This document shows positions 24,796 to 32,613 of a stretch of DNA of 64,000 bases, piece after piece. The DNA is from Robiginitalea aurantiaca (lineage in GTDB: Bacteria; Bacteroidota; Bacteroidia; Flavobacteriales; Flavobacteriaceae), in contig NZ_JAUDUY010000002.1 of assembly GCF_030380815.1 (NCBI RefSeq), positions 1 through 64,000 of the forward strand, given 5' to 3'. Within the stretch, counting starts at the first letter, position 1, and every line of letters begins with the position of its first letter. The notes beneath the pieces are model-generated. The model searched no databases and was not told where the DNA came from. It saw nothing but the letters and a program-made list of their open reading frames with translations. The position numbers and the translations under genes were made by a program.

Positions 24796-26139
24796 ATGGA
24801 TATGAAAACTATTAAAATAACACTGGCATTTGCATTTTTAGCTCTGAATCTCGGCTTTGGACAAGAAAAAGAGGAAAATCAGATCCTTATCACCAATGTC
24901 AAAGTCTGGGATGGAATCAGTGACAAAACAATTGATGCCGACGTATTGATAGAGGGAAACAAATTTAAGGAGATCAGAACCGGTCTTAAAGCCCCTAAGG
25001 GTTCAACCGTTATTGATGGGCAAGGAGGCACCTTAATTCCGGGGTTAATCGATATGCATACCCATATCATGCTCTGGGGAGGAACTACAGAAGGCACTTA
25101 TGAATACGACGCCTATGGGCAGGGGGCACGGGCAATTAAGATGGCCGAAATGCTTTTGGAAATGGGATATACTACGATCCGTGATATCGGCGGAAATTCA
25201 CTTTCCATTGCACGCTTAGTCAATGAAGGTAAGTTACAAGGCCCCAGGATATATTCAGCAGGGCCGGTTATTTCGCAAACCGGTGGCCATGGTGATTGGG
25301 GTCCAAGTAATGAAGGCCCCGGAGAGGGTAATTACCAGACTATGGTTCGAAACACACACGTTGTGGATGGTGTTCCTGAAGTCATTAAAGCAACACGATG
25401 GAATTTCAGGAATGGGGCCAACTTCATTAAGGTAATGGCTGGTGGTGGTGTAGCCTCCACCTTCGACCCACTGAATATGACCCAGATGAATATAGATGAA
25501 CTAAAGGCTATTGTAGAAGTTGCCAATGCATATGAAAGTTATGTTGCTGTCCACTCATATCATGACAGGTCTTACAATCAGGCCTTGGATGCGGGTGTCA
25601 AGTCTTTTGAACATGGATTCCTGATCACCGAGCCTACAGTTAAAAGGATGTCCGAAACCGAAGGGGTTTTTTGGTCCTGGCAACCCTACGGCAGTTATAC
25701 ACTCTTTGCAGGTGGTTTCCCCGAATGGTTTACCCCAGATATGATAGAAAAAGGAACAGCGGTAAACAAAGGAGCCTTACTTGTACCACCCCTAATGCGG
25801 AAACATGGAGTAACAGTAGTTCTGGGTTCGGACATGTTCGGAGATGAAGTCATCTATGCCCGTCAGAATATCGTATCAGCCAAGGAAGTACCAGATACTG
25901 GCTATACAGATCTTGAAATCATGAAAATGGCCACATCAAATCCAGGTAAAGTCCTGACGATGAGCGGCCCCGGAAGGGATCCTTATAAAGAAGCTAAACT
26001 GGGGGTTATAGAAGTAGGCGCTTGGGCAGATCTGAATATCTGGTCAGAAGATCCTACAAAAGATGTCAAGGTCCTGGAGTCGGATGATAACCTGAAGTTG
26101 ATTATAAAGGATGGTAAGGTATACAAGAATAGCCTTTAA
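24796..26139 (+). CDS. Secreted metal-dependent amidohydrolase
   Basis: 447 residues from the ATG at 24796 (a second ATG at 24802 is equally possible; the frame extends upstream to a TTG that overlaps the terminator). A signal peptide (IKITLAFAFLALNLGFGQ) shows export. The amidohydrolase-superfamily metal site is complete: H88 and H90 in DMHTH, K212 in FIKVMAGGG (probable carboxylated lysine), H253, H273 in FEHG, and D346 in LGSD. This layout is the imidazolonepropionase-like / Xaa-Pro dipeptidase (prolidase-like) subgroup, so the substrate may be a peptide or N-acyl amino acid. It is followed by a remnant of another amidohydrolase and then a porin. Its codons look more A/T-rich than its neighbours', by eye. 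Confidence 0.87.
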   Translation: MDMKTIKITLAFAFLALNLGFGQEKEENQILITNVKVWDGISDKTIDADVLIEGNKFKEIRTGLKAPKGSTVIDGQGGTLIPGLIDMHTHIMLWGGTTEGTYEYDAYGQGARAIKMAEMLLEMGYTTIRDIGGNSLSIARLVNEGKLQGPRIYSAGPVISQTGGHGDWGPSNEGPGEGNYQTMVRNTHVVDGVPEVIKATRWNFRNGANFIKVMAGGGVASTFDPLNMTQMNIDELKAIVEVANAYESYVAVHSYHDRSYNQALDAGVKSFEHGFLITEPTVKRMSETEGVFWSWQPYGSYTLFAGGFPEWFTPDMIEKGTAVNKGALLVPPLMRKHGVTVVLGSDMFGDEVIYARQNIVSAKEVPDTGYTDLEIMKMATSNPGKVLTMSGPGRDPYKEAKLGVIEVGAWADLNIWSEDPTKDVKVLESDDNLKLIIKDGKVYKNSL

Positions 26140-26156
26140 CACTAGCCAGATTTCCC

Positions 26157-26639
26157 ATGAGATGGGAAGATCCCTACGAGGCTTACGTTGGGCACCTCAA
26201 AACGGCCGGTTCGCACGCGAAAACTTTGAGATTAGCTCGCGAATTGGGGGTCCCACTGATGCAGTTAATTGCCCAAAATAGCTATTGGTCTGCCAAGCAC
26301 CTGGGAGATGCTGGGTTGGAAGCCATGCGGAAACGGGGAAGGATGCAGGAGGGCATGGTAGCCGATATTACAATCTTCAATCCGGAAACGGTAACAGATA
26401 ATGCCGGGTACAAAATAGAATCCAACGGTTTGCCCTCTACCGGTATCCCTTACGTCCTGGTCAATGGGGTAATTATGGTGAATGATTCCAAGGTACAGGA
26501 AGGGGTTTATCCGGGCCAGGCCATACGCTATCCCGTGGAAGAAAAGGGACGATGGGTCCCACTTGAAAAAGAATCCTATTTAGAAGAATTGCTTGTTCCT
26601 GATTTCCCCGAGAGTGTTTTTGATCACGGAGTAGAATAA
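26157..26639 (+). pseudogene. C-terminal remnant of a second amidohydrolase
   Basis: A 160-codon open frame that reads as only the last third of an amidohydrolase. It contains the helix SHAKTLRLARELGVPLMQLIAQNSYWSAKHLG and the returning metal-independent beta domain (RGRMQEGMVADITIFNPETV ... GIPYVLVNGVIMVND) that normally closes D-aminoacylase-like or dihydroorotase-like enzymes. The HxH motif, bridging lysine and all histidine ligands are missing. It begins 17 bp after the stop codon of the intact amidohydrolase, so there is no room for the missing ~350 residues. It is therefore most simply a deletion relic, although it has an ATG and could be translated. Confidence 0.72.
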
Positions 26640-26659
26640 ACCAGCCAGCATATAGTTCT

Positions 26660-27925
26660 ATGAATTTGAGTCACTACCTTTACAAACTGTTATTGCCGGC
26701 CCTAATGATCGGGTCTTCGGTGACCCTAAATGCTCAGGAGCAGCCTAAAAAATCTGACTCATTGCCCAAACTGGGAAGTGCCGATCAGGTGGACAACCGA
26801 CTGGAACTCGACCAGAAAGTCACCAAACCCCTTCTTGAACTCCCTTTTCTCACCCCATACTTCGATTTTAAGGAGGGTGTCAAAACAAGTTCAGGCCTGG
26901 GTTTTGCCACAGAATACAGCAGCCTTTTTGTGGGCACCAATGCAGATATGGGCCAGGGTAAGGCGAGCAGCGGAATCTGGAAATTCTACGGCTCCTGGGA
27001 CCTTGTTGGACGAAAGAGCGGGAATAGCGGTGCGCTAATCTTTAAGGTAGAACATCGGCACAAGTATGGTAACATACCTCCAAAAAGCCTCGGTCTGGAC
27101 ATGGGTTACGTGGGTTTTATCGCTCCCCCGTTCAGCAACGATGGCTGGAGGGCGACCAACCTGTACTGGCGTCAGCGATTTATGAAAGGACGGCTCGCGG
27201 TAGTCGCTGGATTTTTGGATGTGACGGATTTCTTTGACGTCTATGCCCTTGCCAGTCCCTGGATGCATTTTACAAATTTTGCCTTCTCGACAGGTGCTGC
27301 TGCAGTGAATGTACCCAATGATGGCTATCTGGGACTCTCTGTGGGTGGGTGGATTAGCGACAAGGTTTACGGGATTGCCGGTTTTGGGGATATTAACTCA
27401 GATCCCTCAGACATCTTCAATGGGTTTGACGCCTTTTTCACTAAAAAGGAATACTTCAAACATGTGGAAATTGGAATTACCTCTTCCAAGGACTATATGC
27501 TACTGGACAATATCCACGTGAGCTTCTGGCAGCGGGACGCCACTTCAGCCACCGGGGATCCAAACGGTTGGGGCCTCGTCTTGTCAGCCACAAAGTATCT
27601 CCAGGAAACCTATCTCCCCTTCTTTCGGTATGCTTATACAAAGGACGCCGGGAGCCTGCTGCAGCATTCTATTGTGGCAGGTATCGGGTACCAGCCGCTA
27701 CCCGGGAGTCACCTGGCTGGATTTGCCTTTAACTGGGGGCAGGTCAATGAAACCACATTTGGCACCGGCCTCGATGACCAGTTTGCATTTGAATTGTTCT
27801 ACAGGCTGCAACTTTCGTCCAAGGTGGCAGTGACCCCGGACCTCCAATACATGATCAACCCAGCTCTGAATCCGGAACAAGCTTCTATCTTTCTTTACAG
27901 CCTAAGGGCCCGGATCGTCTTATAA
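26660..27925 (+). CDS. OprB-like carbohydrate-selective porin
   Basis: A 421-residue outer-membrane beta-barrel with a signal peptide (LYKLLLPALMIGSSVTLNAQ). The sequence alternates in amphipathic strands ending in aromatic residues and terminates in SLRARIVL, and segments such as GFLDVTDFFDVYALASPWMHFTNFAFS and the HSIVAGIGYQPLPGSHLAGFAFNWGQ block are typical of the OprB family. It should admit a sugar or related small solute across the outer membrane. It sits 20 bp after the amidohydrolase remnant and probably shares its transcript with the intact amidohydrolase, downstream of the LAL regulator. Confidence 0.85.
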   Translation: MNLSHYLYKLLLPALMIGSSVTLNAQEQPKKSDSLPKLGSADQVDNRLELDQKVTKPLLELPFLTPYFDFKEGVKTSSGLGFATEYSSLFVGTNADMGQGKASSGIWKFYGSWDLVGRKSGNSGALIFKVEHRHKYGNIPPKSLGLDMGYVGFIAPPFSNDGWRATNLYWRQRFMKGRLAVVAGFLDVTDFFDVYALASPWMHFTNFAFSTGAAAVNVPNDGYLGLSVGGWISDKVYGIAGFGDINSDPSDIFNGFDAFFTKKEYFKHVEIGITSSKDYMLLDNIHVSFWQRDATSATGDPNGWGLVLSATKYLQETYLPFFRYAYTKDAGSLLQHSIVAGIGYQPLPGSHLAGFAFNWGQVNETTFGTGLDDQFAFELFYRLQLSSKVAVTPDLQYMINPALNPEQASIFLYSLRARIVL

Positions 27926-28121
27926 CCCATTTTCAGAAGCTTTTTTGACCCTATGTGGTATACAGGATAATTAAGGAATATACTTCATTTCTTGAAAGGA
28001 CTATTTGATATTTAAATCCATTTTTTAGGCGAAATTTCCAACCCGGTGAAAGTATCCTTACTTTCTTTGTTTTCCGATAGGGTTGAGCGTATCTTTAAGT
28101 TGTTAATCCATTAATTGGCCA

Positions 28122-29531
28122 ATGCTAAGGTATTTTTATCTTATCCTCGTATTTCATATATCCGTTGCTGTTGGACAGGAAGGAAATTACAAATTTGAGA
28201 ATTTTGGTAATCAGTCCGTACTTCTGAACGGAAACGTAACCGGCAGCGTTTCTGATCTGGGGCTTACCTACTATAATCCCGCACGACTGGGGTTAATTGA
28301 AAACCCATCCTTTACCGTTGGTGGTAAGGCCTTTCAATGGTCGTTGTATGATTTCAATAACGTACTCGAGTCCAATCGAAGTTTGAGCTCCAATAAATTC
28401 GGTGGATTGCCAGCAACCATTGCGGGAACCTTCGATCTGAAACAATTTCCAGGGCATAAATTCGCTTATTCGATACTCTCCAGACAGCGTTCAGAAGTAG
28501 ATCTTGGTTTCGACTCGGGCCTGAGGGAAGACCTGGATGAAGAAGACGCTATTCTGGCCACCGAGCAGCTCGCCGACGTCTACTTTAAGGATCGCGTACG
28601 AGATGACTGGTTTGGGCTGACATGGGCCTATCCAATTTCCGAAACCTTAAGTGTTGGTGCCTCGGTTTTCGCGAGTATCTATTCAAATGATGGGCGGGGG
28701 GATATCCTGCTAAATGCCCGGACTGAGGAAGACCAGGTTATTACTTATGTCAACCGGGTTGACTATAGACAACGAACCTATGGAGCGCAAATTCGACTCG
28801 GGGCCGCCTGGACACTCTCCAAGGTTGAAATGGGTGTCAATGTATCACTTCCGCTAATTGCAGTTTATAAAAAAGCTTCTTTCCGGTTTAAGGAATCTCT
28901 CAGTAGTACTGCCCCTGGAAATGGATTTATTACGGATTTTAACAACGACGATTTGGAAAATCGCAGAAAAACTGCCCTTGGTATTGCCTACGGTATTGGA
29001 TATCCCTGGAAAAACCACACACTCCATTTCAACCTGGACTGGCATGCTTCAGTTGGGGCATATGATCGGATCACTATTCCCGATGATGCCCTTGAAGACC
29101 TGGAGGAGAATCCATTCAAAGAAGAACTCAGACCCGTTTTGAATTTCGGGATGGGCGGGGAATTCTATGTCTCCCCTTCCATTAATGTAATCGGCAGTTT
29201 TAGTACGGATTTCTCCGCATCCAAGCGCAGCATCAACCTGTTTGATTTTGTCAATCAGAGCACAGATGAAATTAACCTGATCGATGACCTCTGGCATTTT
29301 GCCGCAGGCCTTGATTTGCACAGGCCATGGGGAAACATTATCGTAGGGACAAGCTATGCACGTTCGCAGATCACAGTAGGTACGGCTCCCCGCATTCCGG
29401 AGGAATCCCTGTCCGTACAACCCCGAAATATTTCCACAGATATCAGTTACGAAAGATGGAGATTCATAATTGGTATCGAAATCCCCATTATTACAGAAAA
29501 AATACAAGGGGTCCCCATCCCAATAAAATAG
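28122..29531 (+). CDS. FadL/DUF5723-like outer-membrane protein
   Basis: 469 residues with a signal peptide (MLRYFYLILVFHISVAVGQ). The N-terminus after cleavage (NVTGSVSDLGLTYYNPARLGLIENPSFTVGG) is the plug-like start seen in Bacteroidota FadL/OmpP1-type barrel proteins, and the rest is a run of beta strands. The FadL family moves hydrophobic compounds, but a substrate cannot be assigned. It stands 196 bp downstream of the porin gene, probably with its own promoter, and is convergent with the VOC gene. Confidence 0.78.
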   Translation: MLRYFYLILVFHISVAVGQEGNYKFENFGNQSVLLNGNVTGSVSDLGLTYYNPARLGLIENPSFTVGGKAFQWSLYDFNNVLESNRSLSSNKFGGLPATIAGTFDLKQFPGHKFAYSILSRQRSEVDLGFDSGLREDLDEEDAILATEQLADVYFKDRVRDDWFGLTWAYPISETLSVGASVFASIYSNDGRGDILLNARTEEDQVITYVNRVDYRQRTYGAQIRLGAAWTLSKVEMGVNVSLPLIAVYKKASFRFKESLSSTAPGNGFITDFNNDDLENRRKTALGIAYGIGYPWKNHTLHFNLDWHASVGAYDRITIPDDALEDLEENPFKEELRPVLNFGMGGEFYVSPSINVIGSFSTDFSASKRSINLFDFVNQSTDEINLIDDLWHFAAGLDLHRPWGNIIVGTSYARSQITVGTAPRIPEESLSVQPRNISTDISYERWRFIIGIEIPIITEKIQGVPIPIK

Positions 29532-29557
29532 GGATGAATTAAGCTTTTATTCGCCTT

Positions 29558-29938
29558 CTACTTTCTGGAATGCAGTGCAATGCGATTCCCTTCTGAATCC
29601 AGGAAAACTCCCATAAATCCTATGGCCTCACTAATCTGGGTCTTCGGTTGTAAAATCTGTCCGCCTGCCCCCGCTACCCGGTCCAGTTCCTGCTGTAAAT
29701 CCTCACAGGCAAAGTATATGACCGGACCTTTGGAATCACTGGGAGTATACCCTGTTTCATGCTGTACAAGGGAACCCGAAGCGCCGGGCTTTCCATCGGC
29801 AAATGGAAACCAGCCCATAAGCAGGTCGTTAAACTGCTGAACCTCAATTTCAAAACCAAATACGTTCTCGTAAAACCGCCTTGCGCGCGCCATTTCCAGG
29901 ACCGGGATTTCCACCCAACTGATTACATTTTCTTTCAT
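29558..29938 (-). CDS. VOC-family (glyoxalase-like) protein
   Basis: 126 residues forming a single vicinal-oxygen-chelate unit with paired beta-alpha-beta-beta-beta modules: VISWVEIPVLEMARARRFYENVFGFEI and VIYFACEDLQQELDRVAGAGGQILQPK ... GFMGVFLDSEGNRIALHS. Several members of this group bind a metal and act on small electrophiles, but no ligand set is firmly identifiable here. It is a single gene, convergent with the outer-membrane protein gene. Confidence 0.85.
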   Translation of the reverse strand: MKENVISWVEIPVLEMARARRFYENVFGFEIEVQQFNDLLMGWFPFADGKPGASGSLVQHETGYTPSDSKGPVIYFACEDLQQELDRVAGAGGQILQPKTQISEAIGFMGVFLDSEGNRIALHSRK

Positions 29939-30001
29939 AACCTATATATTTATTATCATCAGGAATTTGATATACTAATGCTTGCCTTTAAGGCAGGCCC
30001 T

Positions 30002-30682
30002 TCATATTTTACGGGTGCCTGATTTTTCAGTATAGTACCGATTAATGATTTGCGGAGCTGAGTGTATGCTTTTGCACGTCCAGTCCATTCGTTTTTCAAG
30101 CATTTCATTTTCGCTTAACCTCCAATCCAGCGAAGATGCATTGAGCTGCTCCCTCAGGCGTTGTAATAGAATAGCAGCTGCGACGGAAACATTCAGGCTT
30201 TCCGTGAACCCGAACATCGGTATATAAACGGCCGCATCGGCCTGCTTCAAAACCTCAGGGCTCAGGCCTTCCTTCTCCGTTCCAAAAAACAGGGCGGTTG
30301 GCGTTTCCAACAGAAAATCCTGGAGGGGTATGGCGTTTTCACTGGGTACCGTGGCAATAATGCGATATCCCTTTGCGCGTAATTCACCAATACAATCGAG
30401 ACTTGTTTTATGCCTTTGGATATCGACCCATTGCTGGGCCCCCATGGCAATATTTTTATCCAGGCGTTGTCCGAACCGGCCTTCTATCAAATGTGCCTCC
30501 TGTATACCGAACGCGTCGCACGATCGGATGACCGCACTGGCGTTATGCATCTGAAAAACATCTTCCAGGGCCACAGTCAGAAAACGCGTCCGCGAAGCCA
30601 GAATTTCTAAAAATCGCTCCTTCCGCTCCGGGGTGATCCGATCTTCCAGATAATCCAATAAATCGCGATCAATTGTTGCCAT
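30002..30682 (-). CDS. trmH: tRNA (guanosine-2'-O-)-methyltransferase
   Basis: A SpoU/TrmH-class SPOUT methyltransferase, 226 residues, expected to 2'-O-methylate G18 in the tRNA D-loop. Motif 1 is NASAVIRSCDAFGI, motif 2 LFFGTEKEGLS, and motif 3 GFTESLNVSVAAAILLQ, which forms the SAM knot. The N-terminal helix (ITPERKERFLEILASRTRFLTV) and C-terminal extension match TrmH rather than TrmL or RlmB. It is divergent from the sirtuin gene. Confidence 0.92.
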   Translation of the reverse strand: MATIDRDLLDYLEDRITPERKERFLEILASRTRFLTVALEDVFQMHNASAVIRSCDAFGIQEAHLIEGRFGQRLDKNIAMGAQQWVDIQRHKTSLDCIGELRAKGYRIIATVPSENAIPLQDFLLETPTALFFGTEKEGLSPEVLKQADAAVYIPMFGFTESLNVSVAAAILLQRLREQLNASSLDWRLSENEMLEKRMDWTCKSIHSAPQIINRYYTEKSGTRKI

Positions 30683-30730
30683 TCGTTTTATCCTGAGTTA
30701 AATTTAACAAAAACATCAAATCAGTGACAT

Positions 30731-30776
30731 GATTTCCGGGCTTCAGCACAAATTCTGAGAATTCAGACCCGGAATC
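30731..30776 (+). other. Nested inverted repeat upstream of the sirtuin gene
   Basis: GATTTCCGGG (30731-30740) pairs with CCCGGAATC (30768-30776), with one bulged T. Inside it TCTGA (30754-30758) pairs with TCAGA (30763-30767). There is no T run after it, so it is not a terminator. It could be a structured mRNA leader or an operator. Confidence 0.4.
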
Positions 30777-30807
30777 TGCGTATAGCCTGTACTAACCTAA
30801 AACATAC

Positions 30808-31509
30808 ATGAATTCCATGAAGAAACTCGTCGTCCTCAGCGGTGCGGGTATGAGCGCAGACAGCGGAATAGATACCTTTCGCGATAGCGGAGGTCTATGG
30901 GAAGGGCACGATGTGATGGAAGTGGCCTCTCCCCAGGGTTTCGAAAGAAATCCTGGGCTTGTACTCGATTTTTACAACAAGCGAAGACAGCAACTCTTCG
31001 AAGTGGTCCCCAATGCAGGACATCAGACCCTGGCGGCCCTTGAAAAACATTTTGAGGTTCATATCGTAACCCAGAATGTGGACGACCTGCATGAACGGGC
31101 AGGAAGTACCCGGGTTATGCACCTTCATGGTGAACTTCTGAAGGCCAGAAGCACCGGCCCATCTCAAAAGGTTTACCGGTGGGAAAAAGACATTTATCCG
31201 GAAGATCGATGCCAGGAGGGGTTTCCGCTGCGCCCCCATATTGTCTGGTTTGGAGAAGCCGTTCCCCTACTCGATAATGCCGTGGATCTGGTGATGCAAG
31301 CAGATATCCTTTTAGTGGTGGGCACCTCCCTCCAAGTATATCCGGCTGCCGGGCTGCTGGGCTATAAAAGATTCGGAGTGCCCCTATATCTGGTAGACCC
31401 GAATCCGAGTCTGAAACAGGGAGATATGGACCACCTTACAATCCTGGCGGAGAAAGCCGCAAAAGGCCTGCCTATTTTGGCAAATCAGCTACTTGATATA
31501 TTGCTCTAG
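30808..31509 (+). CDS. NAD-dependent protein deacylase (sirtuin) without zinc cysteines
   Basis: A 233-residue Sir2-family enzyme that removes acyl groups from lysine using NAD. The NAD motif GAGMSADSGIDTFR is at 12-25, TQNVDDLH at 88-95, and the catalytic histidine is H107 in HLHGE. Y56 and R59 in DFYNKRR match the YxxR pair that marks SIRT5/CobB-type desuccinylase or demalonylase activity. Only one cysteine (C135) exists where the family normally has four zinc ligands, so the zinc ribbon has been lost. An alternative ATG lies three codons in. Its 3' end overlaps the haem-binding gene by 38 bp. Confidence 0.9.
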   Translation: MNSMKKLVVLSGAGMSADSGIDTFRDSGGLWEGHDVMEVASPQGFERNPGLVLDFYNKRRQQLFEVVPNAGHQTLAALEKHFEVHIVTQNVDDLHERAGSTRVMHLHGELLKARSTGPSQKVYRWEKDIYPEDRCQEGFPLRPHIVWFGEAVPLLDNAVDLVMQADILLVVGTSLQVYPAAGLLGYKRFGVPLYLVDPNPSLKQGDMDHLTILAEKAAKGLPILANQLLDILL

Positions 31510-31945
31510 TCTTATTTGCCCACGCGATAATCGCCTCCCTCTGTGCATCGGTCAGGCGGGCGTCTTCATGCGTCCAAGTGTACTCATCCAATGGCATTTC
31601 ACCGGACTCCACCGTTTCGACAACCTCTTCTAACTTGTGATCTTTCTTTTTACTGCTGTACTGCTCCCAGGCCGCGAAGTTCAAATGCTCTTTGCCGTCT
31701 TCTATATGATCGGCCAGCCACCACGATACAGGTGCTACCTGATTGTACCAGGGGTAGTTGGTGGTGTTGCTGTGGCAGTCGTAACAACTCGACTTTAAAA
31801 CGGCTTCTACCTCGTCAGATGGACTGGTTTCTGCCAGAAAAGCGTCCAGATCAGTTGCTGGGGCGTTGTTTTTTTCAGGGCGATAAAACTGGATCGCTAT
31901 AAACAAAATCAATAAGGTCCATCCTATTTTTTTGCCTAATTTCAT
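31472..31945 (-). CDS. Haem-binding (c-type) domain protein
   Basis: 157 residues anchored by an N-terminal membrane helix (IGWTLLILFIAIQFY). It has one CxxCH haem c attachment site (SSCYDCHSN) followed by NYPWYNQVAPVSWWLADHIEDGKEHLNF, the signature of the haem_bd domain found in Bacteroidota. It faces the periplasm and is presumably an electron carrier or sensor; no partner oxidoreductase is adjacent. It is convergent with, and overlaps by 38 bp, the sirtuin gene. Confidence 0.88.
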   Translation of the reverse strand: MKLGKKIGWTLLILFIAIQFYRPEKNNAPATDLDAFLAETSPSDEVEAVLKSSCYDCHSNTTNYPWYNQVAPVSWWLADHIEDGKEHLNFAAWEQYSSKKKDHKLEEVVETVESGEMPLDEYTWTHEDARLTDAQREAIIAWANKTRAIYQVADLPK

Positions 31946-31981
31946 GATGGAAAATTTTTTGACTAAAGTAATTCAACTGAA

Positions 31982-32536
31982 TTGAAATCCCAATTAAAAA
32001 CCCAACTGGATTATGTGAACGCAACTCGTAAAAGCAGAGGTGAAATGGCAGATGGCATACTCGGGAATCCAAAACTTTTTCGCCCCTTGCTCGAAATTGC
32101 CCTGGAAGAGCATTCTGATTTGGGTTCAAGGGCATGCTGGATCCTGGAATTCACCTTCAAAAAGCGACCCGAACTGCTGTACCCTCATTTGGATCTGTTC
32201 TTCAGTGGTTTGCCTGAACTCCGCAAATCCTCCTCCATCCGGCCCATGGCAAAAATCTGTGAATTACTCACACTTTCCTATTATAAACCATCTGAAAACC
32301 ACCCTCCTCCCCTTACCAAAAACCACCGGGAAGCCATAACGGCTGCCTGTTTTGATTGGCTGATCCAGGGGGATAAAGTAGCGCCGCAGGCCTATAGCAT
32401 GCAGGCCCTGGCCCTGCTCGGACTGGAATTTGAGTGGATTCACCCAGAACTTAAGGCTGTGGTGGAACAGCATTATGAGACCGGATCACCAGCCTATAAA
32501 GCCCGGGCACGCCAGATCCTGAAAAAGCTTAGTTAG
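31982..32536 (+). CDS. HEAT-like helical-repeat protein upstream of purB
   Basis: 184 residues, all-helical by appearance, with repeating units such as LFRPLLEIALEEHSDLGSRACWILEFTFKK that resemble HEAT repeats. The best start is TTG at 31982 (KSQLKTQLDYVNATRKSRGEM), because the first internal ATG would remove the first conserved helix. No signal peptide or catalytic motif is seen. It lies 77 bp before purB on the same strand; purB has its own promoter between them. The function is unknown, and it should not be named after purB. Confidence 0.68.
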   Translation: MKSQLKTQLDYVNATRKSRGEMADGILGNPKLFRPLLEIALEEHSDLGSRACWILEFTFKKRPELLYPHLDLFFSGLPELRKSSSIRPMAKICELLTLSYYKPSENHPPPLTKNHREAITAACFDWLIQGDKVAPQAYSMQALALLGLEFEWIHPELKAVVEQHYETGSPAYKARARQILKKLS

Positions 32537-32586
32537 AACCCAGAACTGAACCCTGTCGAAAGGCTTTCCCATAGCTCAGGATTCAG

Positions 32587-32594
32587 TATATTTG
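32587..32594 (+). promoter_or_regulatory. -7 element of purB
   Basis: TATATTTG followed by C, 19 nt before the purB ATG. The upstream TTT at 32565-32567 is a degenerate -33 at the right spacing. Transcription is expected near 32599. Confidence 0.5.
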
Positions 32595-32613
32595 CCCTTC
32601 TTAAATTTCACTT

